Origin: JAJXWB01 sp965246795
Lineage (GTDB): Bacteria; Pseudomonadota; Alphaproteobacteria; Rhizobiales; Beijerinckiaceae
DNA: 64,000 bases
Direction: 5' to 3'
NCBI GenBank assembly: GCA_965246795.1
Contig: CBDFFN010000007.1
Coordinates: 62,001-126,000, forward strand
Shown here in pieces: positions 1-8,862 of this stretch. Every line of letters begins with the position of its first letter. Positions within the stretch are counted from its first letter, which is position 1. A program made the position numbers and the translations under genes. The notes beneath the pieces were generated by a model that was given only the letters and a program-made list of their open reading frames with translations, did no database searches and had not been told where the DNA came from.

Positions 1-1381
1 GTGGCTCGGTGCGCATGACGGTCTGTCCGGCATCCCGCCGTTGCGCATCGGCACCTATGCGCTCACCGATCCTCGCGACTATTTCCTGGTCGTGTGGCTC
101 GCGGTCGTCATCGCGATCCTCGTCACGCGCAATCTTCTGTCGAGCCGCGTCGGGCGCTCCATCCGCGTGTTACGACGTGGCACGCTCGTCGCGCAGACGT
201 TTGGCATCGACGCCGCAAGAACCAAGCTGCTCGTCTTCGTTTATGCCGCCGTGCTCGCGGGCCTCGCTGGCTGGCTTTACGCGCATCTCCAACGCTCGGT
301 CAGCCCCGGCGCTTTTGGCCTCAACGCAGGCTCCGAATATCTCCTGATGGCGGTGGCCGGCGGCGCTGGACGGCTGTGGGGCGCGCTGCTCGGAGCCGCA
401 GGCATCACGATTCTGCGCGACCAATTGCAGAACATCATGCCGCTACTCGTCGGCACGACCGGCAATTATGAGACGATCGTCTTCGGCGCGATCCTTGTCG
501 TCATCCTGCAATTATCACCGGATGGACTGTGGCCGCTGATCGCCGGCCCACCGTCACCGCCGAAAGTGCCGGCCGCCAACGGTGTAGTAACTGCGCTGCC
601 GCCGCGCGAAGAGCCCGCACCCGGTTCGGCGCTGCTCGACGTCACCGCTATCCGCAAGACCTTCGGCGGACTTGTCGCCGTCGACGACGTCACCTTTTCG
701 ACCACGTCCGGAAAAATCCTCGGGCTCATCGGGCCGAACGGCGCAGGCAAGAGCACGACGTTCAACCTGTTGACCGGCGTGCTGCCCTTCGATGCCGGCG
801 ACGTGCGTTTCCGCGGCGAAGCGCTGGCACATATCGACCTTCGCACCATCGCGTCGCGCGGCATCGCGCGCACGTTCCAGCATGTGAAGCTCGTGGAGAA
901 CATGAGCGTCATCGAGAATGTCGCGCTCGGCGCGCATGTGCGCGGACATGCCGGTCTTTTCCGTGCGCTCTTTCATCTCGAACGGGACGAGGAAGCAAAA
1001 ATCTTCGCCGAAGCGCGGCGGCAACTCGCACGCGTCGGCCTCGAAGCCGAGGCCATGCGCTCGTGCGGCAGTCTCGCGCTCGGTCAGTTGCGCCTCGTCG
1101 AGATCGCGCGTGCGCTTTGCGCCGATCCGGTCCTGCTACTGCTCGACGAGCCAGCGGCGGGCCTGCGCCTCGCGGAGAAGAAAGCGCTCGCGAAGCTGTT
1201 GCGCGAACTTCGTACCAGCGGTGTCACAGTCCTGCTCGTCGAGCACGACATGGATTTCGTGATGAATGTTGCCGATCAGCTCGTCGTTCTCGATTTCGGC
1301 GTGAAGATTTCGGAAGGCGCGCCGCAGACGGTGCGCCGCGATCCAAAGGTTCTAGAAGCCTATCTCGGCGGCGTCGCATGA
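1..1381 (+). CDS. LIV-type ABC transporter, permease fused to ATPase (LivM-LivG), 5'-truncated
   Basis: Inner-membrane permease and cytoplasmic ATPase of a branched-chain amino acid-type (HAAT family) importer in one polypeptide. The frame is open to the window edge (codons begin at base 2), so the N-terminus is missing. About the first 180 codons carry hydrophobic LivM-like segments. A Pro/Ala-rich linker follows (about bases 545-625), then a full LivG-type ATPase with Walker A GPNGAGKST (about 732-758), a signature loop reading LALGQ, Walker B LLLLDEP and a switch His in VEHD. No stop or frameshift separates the halves. The stop overlaps the next gene's start (ATGA), so livF and the binding protein are translationally linked. 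Substrate cannot be told from sequence. Confidence 0.88.
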   Translation, partial: WLGAHDGLSGIPPLRIGTYALTDPRDYFLVVWLAVVIAILVTRNLLSSRVGRSIRVLRRGTLVAQTFGIDAARTKLLVFVYAAVLAGLAGWLYAHLQRSVSPGAFGLNAGSEYLLMAVAGGAGRLWGALLGAAGITILRDQLQNIMPLLVGTTGNYETIVFGAILVVILQLSPDGLWPLIAGPPSPPKVPAANGVVTALPPREEPAPGSALLDVTAIRKTFGGLVAVDDVTFSTTSGKILGLIGPNGAGKSTTFNLLTGVLPFDAGDVRFRGEALAHIDLRTIASRGIARTFQHVKLVENMSVIENVALGAHVRGHAGLFRALFHLERDEEAKIFAEARRQLARVGLEAEAMRSCGSLALGQLRLVEIARALCADPVLLLLDEPAAGLRLAEKKALAKLLRELRTSGVTVLLVEHDMDFVMNVADQLVVLDFGVKISEGAPQTVRRDPKVLEAYLGGVA

Positions 1382-2154
1382 CAGCACCGCTGCTTTCCGT
1401 CCGCGATCTGCACGTGTCCTACGGGCGCGTCGAGGCCGTGCATGGCGTGTCGCTCGATCTGCCGCCAGCGTCGATCGTCAGCGTTATCGGCGCCAATGGT
1501 GCCGGAAAGACGACGCTGCTCAACGCCATCATGGGAGTGTTGCCGTCGACCGGCACGATACATTTCGACGGACGGCCGCTGGCCGACGTGCCGCTCGAAG
1601 CACGCGTCGGCGCGGGCCTCACGCTTGTGCCGGAGAAGCGCGAGCTTTTTGCCACGATGAGCGTGCTCGACAATCTCGAACTCGGCGGCATGTTGCGTGC
1701 GCGCCGTGAGCGAACCGAGACACTTGCCGAAGTTTTCACGCGGTTTCCAAAGCTCGACGAGCGTCGCAAGCAGCTTGCCGGCACCCTGTCGGGAGGGGAG
1801 CGGCAGATGCTCGCGATGGGCCGTGCGCTGATGGCGCGGCCGCGCGTGCTGATGCTCGACGAACCGAGCCTCGGCCTCGCGCCGCTGATCGTGCGGGATG
1901 TGTTCCGCATCATCGCGGACCTGCGGCGCGACGGCGTCGCTATTCTGCTGGTCGAACAGAACGCGCGTGCCGCGCTCGAAATCTCCGACTATGCTTGCGT
2001 CATGGAACTGGGCCGCGCCGTCCGGCAGGGCTCGGCCGCCGAGATCGCAGCCGACCCTAAACTCGTCGAGAGCTATCTCGGCCTCGGCGGCGTGGACTAC
2101 AACGAAGACACCCGAGAAAGCCTGCAAGAAACCCTGGAGGAAAAAGCGCTATGA
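1378..2154 (+). CDS. LIV-type ABC transporter second ATPase (LivF)
   Basis: Second nucleotide-binding subunit of the importer, 258 aa, the usual LivF length. Visible motifs are Walker A GANGAGKTT, signature LSGGERQ, Walker B VLMLDEPSLGL and the switch region LLVEQN; the SLGLAP segment after Walker B is typical of LivF. It would pair with the ATPase half of the upstream fusion protein. The ATG start overlaps the upstream stop by 4 bases, and its own stop overlaps the next start in the same way. The C-terminus has a roughly 20-residue acidic extension rich in Glu. Confidence 0.9.
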   Translation: MTAPLLSVRDLHVSYGRVEAVHGVSLDLPPASIVSVIGANGAGKTTLLNAIMGVLPSTGTIHFDGRPLADVPLEARVGAGLTLVPEKRELFATMSVLDNLELGGMLRARRERTETLAEVFTRFPKLDERRKQLAGTLSGGERQMLAMGRALMARPRVLMLDEPSLGLAPLIVRDVFRIIADLRRDGVAILLVEQNARAALEISDYACVMELGRAVRQGSAAEIAADPKLVESYLGLGGVDYNEDTRESLQETLEEKAL

Positions 2155-3317
2155 CATCGATGACGAAACGCCTGCTATCTGCCGTTGCCGCGACCGCGCT
2201 GCTCGGCGCAGTTCCCGCGCTCGCCGACATCAAGATCGGCATCACGGTCAGCGCCAGCGGACCCGGCGCCTCGCTCGGCCAGCCGCAGATGAAGTCCGTC
2301 GCTTTGCTGCCGAAGGAGATGGGCGGCGAGAAGGTCACCTATATTGCCTTCGACGATGAATCCGACGCGACCAAAGGCGCGCAGAACGCGCGCAAGCTGA
2401 TCGGCGACGAGAAGGTCGACGCGATGATCGGCTCCTCTCTGACGCCGGTCTCGATCCCGCTGATCGACATCGCCGCAGAAGCGAAGACGCCGCTTATGAC
2501 CGCTGCCGCCTCGAACGTGCTCGTCGAGCCGATGGACGCGAAGAAGAAGTGGGTCTTCAAGGTCGTGCCCAACGACGACATCATGGCGACGGCGCTCGCG
2601 GAATACATCGCCAAGCAGGGCCAGAAGAAGATCGGTTACATCGGATTCTCGGATGCCTATGGCGAAGGCTATTACAAGGTGCTGCAGCAGATCGCGCCGA
2701 AACTCGGCCTCGAGCTTACGACGCACGAAGTCTACGCACGCGCCGACCAAAGCGTGACGGGTCAGATCCTCAAGATCATCGCAACGAAGCCCGATGCGGT
2801 CTTTGTCGCCGCCGCCGGCACGCCTGCCGTGCTGCCGCAGAAGGCGCTGCGCGAACGCGGCTACACCGGCCCGATCTATCAAACGCACGGCGTCGGCACG
2901 CCCGACTTCATCAAGCTCGGCGGCAAGGACGTCGAAGGCGCCGTCATTACGGGCGAGGCCTTCATCGTGGCCGACGACCTGCCGAAGGACAGCCCGTTCC
3001 GCAAGCCGACGGAGGCCTACAGCAAGGCGTATATGGACGCCTACAAGACGCCCGCCATCGTCTTCGGCGCACATCTGTGGGACTCGGTGTCGCTGATCGA
3101 GAAGGCCGTTCCCGCCGCGCTAAAAGTTGCGAAACCCGGCACGGCGGAGTTTCGCCAAGCACTGCGGGACGAGGTCGAGAAGACGAGCAATCTCTATCTC
3201 AACAACGGCCTCTCCAACATGACGCCGGACAATCACAATGGCTACGACAAGCGCTCGGCCTTCCTCATCAAGGTCGAGAACGGCGCCTTCCGGCTGCTTG
3301 CGGCCCCGTCTAATTGA
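2151..3317 (+). CDS. Periplasmic binding protein of LIV-type ABC transporter
   Basis: Solute-binding protein (type I fold, LivK/Peripla_BP_6 family), 388 aa. A Sec signal peptide occupies about residues 1-25 (KRLLSAVAATALLGAVPALA, cleavage after ALA), and the mature protein starts DIKIG. The domain features GSSLTPVSIPL, TAAASNVLVEP and GYIGFSDAYGEGYY are typical of the family. A GGAGG Shine-Dalgarno at 2134-2138 precedes the ATG; an internal ATG at 2160 is a possible alternative. It follows both ATPases with overlapping genes, so it serves the same transporter. Whether the ligand is an amino acid, an amide or an aromatic acid cannot be told. Confidence 0.88.
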   Translation: MTSMTKRLLSAVAATALLGAVPALADIKIGITVSASGPGASLGQPQMKSVALLPKEMGGEKVTYIAFDDESDATKGAQNARKLIGDEKVDAMIGSSLTPVSIPLIDIAAEAKTPLMTAAASNVLVEPMDAKKKWVFKVVPNDDIMATALAEYIAKQGQKKIGYIGFSDAYGEGYYKVLQQIAPKLGLELTTHEVYARADQSVTGQILKIIATKPDAVFVAAAGTPAVLPQKALRERGYTGPIYQTHGVGTPDFIKLGGKDVEGAVITGEAFIVADDLPKDSPFRKPTEAYSKAYMDAYKTPAIVFGAHLWDSVSLIEKAVPAALKVAKPGTAEFRQALRDEVEKTSNLYLNNGLSNMTPDNHNGYDKRSAFLIKVENGAFRLLAAPSN

Positions 3318-3323
3318 GAAACG

Positions 3324-3347
3324 GTGGCGCGGGGAAACTCGCGCCAC
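3324..3347 (+). terminator. Hairpin downstream of LIV operon
   Basis: An 8-bp perfect stem, GTGGCGCG (3324-3331) with CGCGCCAC (3340-3347), and an 8-base loop, begins 6 bases after the binding-protein stop. No T-run follows, so it may be a transcript-end stabiliser or a weak terminator. Confidence 0.35.
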
Positions 3348-3411
3348 ACTGCCTTTGGAATCAGCATCTTGCGCTCAAGCTTTGGACTTGTTCCGAGGCT
3401 CGGCGCGCGCA

Positions 3412-3440
3412 TTGACTTGAAAGTGGCGGGCTCGTAAACG
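3412..3440 (+). promoter_or_regulatory. Weak sigma70-like promoter candidate for hpf
   Basis: TTGACT (3412-3417) is followed after 17 bases by TAAACG (3435-3440), about 70 bases before the hpf start. The -35 is a good match and the -10 is poor. It is listed because the 195-base gap between the LIV operon and hpf should hold a promoter. Confidence 0.2.
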
Positions 3441-3512
3441 CAGCGCGCGCCGTGACGAAGCCGGCACCCCTTTGGAAACGGAACACAAGTTCCGTGCGGC
3501 AGCAGGACGGGA

Positions 3513-4136
3513 ATGATGACGCTTCGTGTCTCCGGCAAGAACATGAACATCGGCGACGCGCTTCGCCAGCACGTCACGGAGCGCCTCAACGGCGCGACGA
3601 CGAAATATTTCGACGGCGCGATCACGGGACACGTGACGATTGCGCCGGAAGGCTCGGGCTTCCGCTCGGATTGTTCGCTGCATCTGACGACCGGCACGAC
3701 CTTGCAGTCCGATGGGCGCGCGCAGGACGTCTATGCCAGTTTCGAGCAGGCCGCAGACCGCATGGAAAAGCGTCTGCGGCGCTACAAGGAGCGGCTGAAG
3801 GGCCGCCATCCTCAAGTTGCTTCGACCGTCGATGGCGGCGACCAGATCGTCAGCTACGTGCTCGAAGCGCCAGGCGAAGAAGCCGACTATCCGTCCGATG
3901 GTCAGTTCAGCCCGATCGTCATCGCAGAGAAGACGACGGGCCTCGTGCGCATGACCGTATCGGCCGCGGTGTACGAGTTCGATCTCACGGGCGCAGGCGC
4001 TTTCACGTTTCGGCACGATGTGTCGGGCCGCGTGAACATCATCTACCGCCGTCCGGACGGGAATATCGGCTGGATCGACATCGGCGCGGACGAGCGCCGC
4101 TCTTCCGAAGCGACGGCAAGGACGAAATCCGCCTGA
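3513..4136 (+). CDS. hpf: Ribosome hibernation promoting factor, long form
   Basis: Binds the 30S decoding region and dimerises ribosomes into inactive 100S particles in stationary phase or starvation. The 207 aa match the long form. The N-terminal HPF/RaiA domain is at about 3-105 (start MTLRVSGKNMNIGDALRQHV, with the basic helix MEKRLRRYKERLKGRH). After an acidic linker comes a C-terminal dimerisation domain at about 135-200 (SPIVIAEKT, then GNIGWIDIG). Start is ATG 3513 or 3516, after a GGACGGGA element. It lies 28 bases before ptsN, the usual alphaproteobacterial pairing, but rpoN, normally just upstream, is replaced here by a LIV transporter. Confidence 0.93.
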   Translation: MMTLRVSGKNMNIGDALRQHVTERLNGATTKYFDGAITGHVTIAPEGSGFRSDCSLHLTTGTTLQSDGRAQDVYASFEQAADRMEKRLRRYKERLKGRHPQVASTVDGGDQIVSYVLEAPGEEADYPSDGQFSPIVIAEKTTGLVRMTVSAAVYEFDLTGAGAFTFRHDVSGRVNIIYRRPDGNIGWIDIGADERRSSEATARTKSA

Positions 4137-4164
4137 CGCGCATTCGCGTCGCGGAGTCATTGCG

Positions 4165-4629
4165 ATGGGCCTCGACCTCATCCTCAATCCCAAGGCGATC
4201 GTTTCTTCGCTGCGGGCCGCGAACAAGAAGCAGGCGCTTCTCGATCTAAGCGAGCGCGCGGCGCAGCTTTCGGGCCTCAACGCGCGAGAAATTTTCGATT
4301 GCCTGCATCAGCGCGAGAAACTCGGCTCGACCGGCATTGGCGACGGCATCGCCATCCCGCATGGCAAGCTCGCACGCTGCACGTCGATCTTCGGTCTTTT
4401 CGCGCGAATGGAACGGCCGATTGCGTTCGACGCGCTCGACGATGCGCCTGTCGATCTTATCTTCATGCTGCTCGCGCCGGAGGATGCGGGCGCCGATCAC
4501 CTTAGCGCACTGTCGCGGGCCGCGCGGGCGCTGCGCGAACCGAATGTCGTGCGCACGATCCGGGCGACACGCGATGCCGCGGCGATCTATTCAGTGCTGG
4601 TCAATGTGCCGACGCCGCACGCGGCGTAA
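4165..4629 (+). CDS. ptsN: Nitrogen-regulatory PTS enzyme IIA (EIIA-Ntr)
   Basis: Cytoplasmic regulator phosphorylated by the PTS-Ntr chain (PtsP to NPr to PtsN). In proteobacteria it controls potassium uptake, nitrogen and carbon balance and the stringent response rather than sugar uptake. The 154 aa match the family. The phosphorylatable His is H66 in the motif GIAIPHGK. The C-terminal half has the typical LLAPEDAGADHLSALSRAAR helix. A GGAG element precedes ATG 4165. It follows hpf closely and is probably co-transcribed. A convergent glucokinase gene ends 57 bases downstream; I see no clear terminator between them. Confidence 0.93.
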   Translation: MGLDLILNPKAIVSSLRAANKKQALLDLSERAAQLSGLNAREIFDCLHQREKLGSTGIGDGIAIPHGKLARCTSIFGLFARMERPIAFDALDDAPVDLIFMLLAPEDAGADHLSALSRAARALREPNVVRTIRATRDAAAIYSVLVNVPTPHAA

Positions 4630-4686
4630 TCCGTATTCCCCAGAAGTTGCCAACTTACGCGATATGAGTTTACGCCGTCAGCAGGG

Positions 4687-5709
4687 TCACTTCCACAGAC
4701 GCGCCTTGTAATCGATCATGAAACGGCCGGGGTCGACAGCGAGCGCGGCAAGGCCGCCCTGCACGCTACTGTCGTCGGTCACGAGCGTCACCGGAATCCT
4801 TGCGACGAGATCGGCCAGCGGTTCCTGCGCTTCGAAAACGCGGCGAAATTCGGCGGCGTCGAGAAAGGTCGTGATCTTTTTCAGGATGCCACCGGACAGC
4901 GCGACACCGCCTTTCGCAAGCATGCCGAGCGCCAGCGAGCCGGTGAAACGCGCGACGAGCGTCCAGAACATGCGCTGCGTACGCGCTTCCGCGCCATCTC
5001 GGTGCGCATGCGCGATCCGTGTGATTTCCGCACCATCGTGCGCTTCGGGCTTGATGCCTTCGAGCTCGCAGATGGCCTTGTAGAGCCGAACCGTTCCAGG
5101 ACCGGACAGCAAGGTCTCGCCGGTGACGCGTGAAACGGTACGAAGCAGCACCGTCCAGAGCTCGAATTCGAACGGGCTCGATGGTGCAAAATCCATATGA
5201 CCGGCTTCGGTCATCACCGGCATCAGGCGACCCTGCCACGGCATCAGCAGCCCGACACCGAGACCTGTGCCGGGGCCGAGCACAAGGCGCGTGTGATCGC
5301 CTTGCGGCGCCTCGACATCGCCGATCGGCATCGTGCCGTCGCCGCCGAGCGTCGGCAGCATGATCGCCTGCGCCTCGAAGTCATTGAGCAGCAGCCCCTG
5401 ATCGAGGCCAAGCGCCTGCGCGACCTGCGGCCCGTCGATCAACCAGCGCGCATTCGTCAGTTTGCTCTGCCGTCCCGAAACCGGACCGGCGGCGCAGACA
5501 ACGAGCGAGCGCGGCTTCTGCGAGAACGACGCACTGAGTGCTTCGACCGCCGCGGCGAGCCCATCGTATTCGTCGGTATGCGCATGCGCGGTGGCGCCAG
5601 GCGCAGCGCCGGGCTCGGTGATCTCCGACAGCCGCACATTGGTGCCGCCGATGTCGCAAAGCGCAACGGGATAGGCGAACGACGGCGCATCTTCGCGCAA
5701 CCCGGACAT
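4687..5709 (-). CDS. glk: Glucokinase
   Basis: ATP-dependent phosphorylation of glucose to glucose-6-phosphate, cytoplasmic. 340 aa, bacterial glucokinase (ROK-unrelated Glk) family. The N-terminal phosphate motif reads CDIGGTNVRLSEI (about residues 18-30), later VLGPGTGLGVGLL and the ALSGGILKK segment near 270. It starts 6 bases downstream of the RND pump stop on the same strand, with CGGAG serving as Shine-Dalgarno inside the pump's last codons, so it may be transcribed with the efflux genes. The functional link, if any, is unclear. The glucose-6-phosphate formed is a precursor for the trehalose pathway encoded nearby. Confidence 0.9.
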   Translation of the reverse strand: MSGLREDAPSFAYPVALCDIGGTNVRLSEITEPGAAPGATAHAHTDEYDGLAAAVEALSASFSQKPRSLVVCAAGPVSGRQSKLTNARWLIDGPQVAQALGLDQGLLLNDFEAQAIMLPTLGGDGTMPIGDVEAPQGDHTRLVLGPGTGLGVGLLMPWQGRLMPVMTEAGHMDFAPSSPFEFELWTVLLRTVSRVTGETLLSGPGTVRLYKAICELEGIKPEAHDGAEITRIAHAHRDGAEARTQRMFWTLVARFTGSLALGMLAKGGVALSGGILKKITTFLDAAEFRRVFEAQEPLADLVARIPVTLVTDDSSVQGGLAALAVDPGRFMIDYKARLWK

Positions 5710-5715
5710 GGCTGA

Positions 5716-8700
5716 CTACTCCGCTGCGATCTGTTCGCGCGGGGGCTCATGCGCTGGTCGTCGCGAGAAGAGGCGTGACGTGCGGTGCGAGAGCTCGTCG
5801 AGATAGAGGTATATGACCGGCGTCGTGAACAGCGTGAGTATCTGGCTGACGATGAGACCGCCGAACATCGCGTAGCCTAGGGGCTGCCGTATCTCCGAAC
5901 CTGTGCCCGTACCCAGCATTAGCGGTACCGCGCCGAGCAAAGCCGCCATCGTCGTCATGAGAATGGGCCGGAAGCGCAGGATCGCCGCCTGCCGGATGGA
6001 TTCGATTGGTCGTAGGCCCTGATCGCGCTCTGCCACGATGGCGAAGTCGACAAGCATGATGCCGTTTTTTTTCACGATGCCGATGAGCAAGATAACGCCG
6101 ATCAGCGCGACGAGGCTGAAATCATAGCCGAAGAGCATCAGCGTCGCGAGCGCACCGAGCCCTGCCGACGGCAGCGTCGACAGGATGGTGATCGGATGGA
6201 TGTAGCTCTCGTAGAGCACGCCGAGAATTAGATAGACGACGACGAGCGCCGCGAGGATCAGCATCGGGATCGTCGACAGCGATTGCTGGAACGCCTGCGC
6301 TGTGCCCTGGAACGTTCCCGTCAGCGAAGCCGGCGCGCCGACATCGCGCATCGCCTTTTCGATCGCGGTCGTCGCCTGCCCGAGCGCGACACCGTTTGCG
6401 AGATTGAAGGAGATCGTCGTCGCCGCGAACTGGCCCTGATGGCTGATCGACAGCGGACGCACGGGTGCATTCGTCCATTTCACGAAGGTCGACAGCGGCA
6501 CTAGCTGTCCTGATGCAGGCGCGCGCACATAAAGACGATTGAGCGTATTCAGATCGCCCTGCAGTTCCGGCGTCACTTCCATGATGACGCGGTACGAGTT
6601 CACTTGCGTGAAATATTGCGTGACCTGCCGTTGACCAAAAGCGTCGTAGAGCGTGTCGTCGATGAGCTGTGGCTGGATACCAAAGCGTGACGCCTGATCG
6701 CGGTCGATCGTCATCTGCAACGTCGTGCCGGACATCTGTTGGTCGGTCGCGACATCACGGATTTCGGGCAGCGTCTGCAGCTTCGCGAGAACCTTTGGCG
6801 ACCAGTCGTTCAATTCGGCGATGTCGGCATCTTGCAACGTATATTGATATTGAGTGCGTGATGCTCGGCCGCCCATGCGCACGTCCTGCGATGCCTGCAG
6901 ATAAAGCCGCGCGCCCTGCACTTCCTCAAGTTTTGGGCGCAGTCGCGCGATGATGCGGTCCGCGGTCGCGTCGCGCTGTTCAAGCGGCTTCAGCGTGATG
7001 AACATGCGGCCGTTGTTGATCGCCGTACCACCGGAGCCGCCAATCGACATGGCGATCGTGTCGACACCCGGATCGCTCGCGACCACCGCGCCAAGCGCCT
7101 CCTGCAACTGCACCATCTTCGAGAAGGAGACGTCCTGCGGACCTTCCGTGATGCCGGAAATTAGGCCGGTGTCCTGTTGCGGGAAGAATCCTTTCGGGAT
7201 GGCGACGAAGAGCCAGGCCGTCGCGCCGAGCGTGATGAAGAAAGTCACCAGTGTCGCAAAGCGATACCGCAGGACAACGTCGAGACCGCGCTCGTACCCG
7301 CGCAGGATGGCGTCGAAGCCGCGCTCGCTCCACTGATAGAAGCGGCCGTGCTGTACGTCATGTTCGGGGCGCAGGAGGCGCGCCGCCATCATCGGCGTGA
7401 GCGTCAGCGCGACGAAACCCGAAACAGCAATCGTGATGGCGAGAACCACCGCGAACTCGCGGAACAAGCGGCCGATGATACCGCCCATGAGCAAGATCGG
7501 GATCAGCACCGCGATGAGCGAGAGGCTGATCGAGACGATCGTGAAGCCGATCTCGCCGGCGCCGTGCAGCGCTGCCTTCATCGGGCTCTCGCCCTCCTCG
7601 ATGTAGCGGGAGATATTCTCCAGCATCACGATGGCGTCGTCGACGACAAAGCCGACGGAAATCGTGAGTGCGAGAAGCGAGATGTTGTCGAGGCTGTAGC
7701 CGAACAGATACATCGCCGCGCAGGCGCCGAGTAGCGACAGCGGCACGGTGATGGCCGGAATGATCGTCGCCCACATGCTGCGCAAGAAGACGAAGATGAC
7801 GAGGATGACGAGCACGATCGTCTCGAGCAGCGTTTTCTGCACCTCGGCGACGGCGGCGCGGATCGTTGTCGTGCGGTCGCTCAGGGTCTTGATGTTGATG
7901 GCTGCAGGGATTGCCGCCTGCAAGCGCGGCAGTTGCGCCTTGATGCGGTCGACCGTGTCGATGACGTTGGCGCCCGGTTGCTTGAAGACGACGAGGAAAA
8001 TGCCGCGCTTGCCGTCGGCCCAGGCAAGTTGCTTGGCGTCCTCCGGCCCAGAGATGGCGCGCCCCACGTCGCGGATGCGCACCGGCGCGCCGCTGCGATA
8101 GGCGATGATGACGTCATTCCAGACTTTGGCGTCGAGAAGCTGATCGTTGTTGTAGATCGTGTAGGATCGGTTCGGCGTATCGATCGAGCCTTTCGCCGCT
8201 GCAACGGTCGAGATCGCGATCTGCGCGCGGACATCTTCGACGGTCATCCCGCGGCTCGCGAGTTTCGCTGGATCGACCTGGATGCGGATCGCGGGCTTTT
8301 GCTGCCCGCCGATCGACACCTGCGAGACGCCCGAAAGCTGGCTGATCTGCTGCGCGAGCTTGGTGTTGACCTCGTCGTTGACGGTGATCAGCGGCATCGT
8401 GTCCGACGTCGCAGATATGATCATGATCGGCGCATCGGCCGGATTCACCTTGCGATAGGTCGGCGGGTTCGGAAGCGTCTTCGGCAACTGCCCGCCAGCG
8501 GCATTGATCGCCGCCTGCACGTCGTTCGCCGCACCGTCGATGTTGCGATCGAGATCGAACTGGATCGTGATCTGCGACTGGCCGAGCGAACTCTGCGACG
8601 TGAGCTGCGAGACGCCCGGCATCTGCGCGAATTGCGTCTCGAGCGGCTGCGCCACAGTGGCGGCCATCGTCTCGGGATCGGCACCGGGCAACGTTGCCGA

Positions 8701-8862
8701 AACCTGGATGGTCGGAAAGTCGACCTGCGGCAGTGGCGCGACGGGCAGGAAGGGATAGGCGACGATGCCGACGAACACGATGCCCGCCATTACCAGCGAC
8801 GTGCCGATCGGATGACGGATAAACGGGCCGGAAATGCCCCGGTTCGATACGGCGTCGCTCAT
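5716..8862 (-). CDS. RND efflux pump inner-membrane subunit (AcrB/MdtB-like)
   Basis: Proton-driven multidrug efflux pump of the HAE1 RND family, 1048 aa, the expected length. It shows the N-terminal TM1 (ISGPFIRHPIGTSLVMAGIV), periplasmic porter domain, and the TM4 proton-relay pair Asp-Asp in GFVVDDAIVMLENI. The second half repeats the plan with VALIGVILLIGIVKKNGIML and GAVPLMLGTGTGSEIRQPLG. The MdtB/MdtC-like features and a single pump gene suggest a homotrimer. The start ATG overlaps the upstream adaptor stop by 4 bases, so the two are translated as a unit. An outer-membrane channel gene is not present nearby. Confidence 0.92.
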   Translation of the reverse strand: MSDAVSNRGISGPFIRHPIGTSLVMAGIVFVGIVAYPFLPVAPLPQVDFPTIQVSATLPGADPETMAATVAQPLETQFAQMPGVSQLTSQSSLGQSQITIQFDLDRNIDGAANDVQAAINAAGGQLPKTLPNPPTYRKVNPADAPIMIISATSDTMPLITVNDEVNTKLAQQISQLSGVSQVSIGGQQKPAIRIQVDPAKLASRGMTVEDVRAQIAISTVAAAKGSIDTPNRSYTIYNNDQLLDAKVWNDVIIAYRSGAPVRIRDVGRAISGPEDAKQLAWADGKRGIFLVVFKQPGANVIDTVDRIKAQLPRLQAAIPAAINIKTLSDRTTTIRAAVAEVQKTLLETIVLVILVIFVFLRSMWATIIPAITVPLSLLGACAAMYLFGYSLDNISLLALTISVGFVVDDAIVMLENISRYIEEGESPMKAALHGAGEIGFTIVSISLSLIAVLIPILLMGGIIGRLFREFAVVLAITIAVSGFVALTLTPMMAARLLRPEHDVQHGRFYQWSERGFDAILRGYERGLDVVLRYRFATLVTFFITLGATAWLFVAIPKGFFPQQDTGLISGITEGPQDVSFSKMVQLQEALGAVVASDPGVDTIAMSIGGSGGTAINNGRMFITLKPLEQRDATADRIIARLRPKLEEVQGARLYLQASQDVRMGGRASRTQYQYTLQDADIAELNDWSPKVLAKLQTLPEIRDVATDQQMSGTTLQMTIDRDQASRFGIQPQLIDDTLYDAFGQRQVTQYFTQVNSYRVIMEVTPELQGDLNTLNRLYVRAPASGQLVPLSTFVKWTNAPVRPLSISHQGQFAATTISFNLANGVALGQATTAIEKAMRDVGAPASLTGTFQGTAQAFQQSLSTIPMLILAALVVVYLILGVLYESYIHPITILSTLPSAGLGALATLMLFGYDFSLVALIGVILLIGIVKKNGIMLVDFAIVAERDQGLRPIESIRQAAILRFRPILMTTMAALLGAVPLMLGTGTGSEIRQPLGYAMFGGLIVSQILTLFTTPVIYLYLDELSHRTSRLFSRRPAHEPPREQIAAE

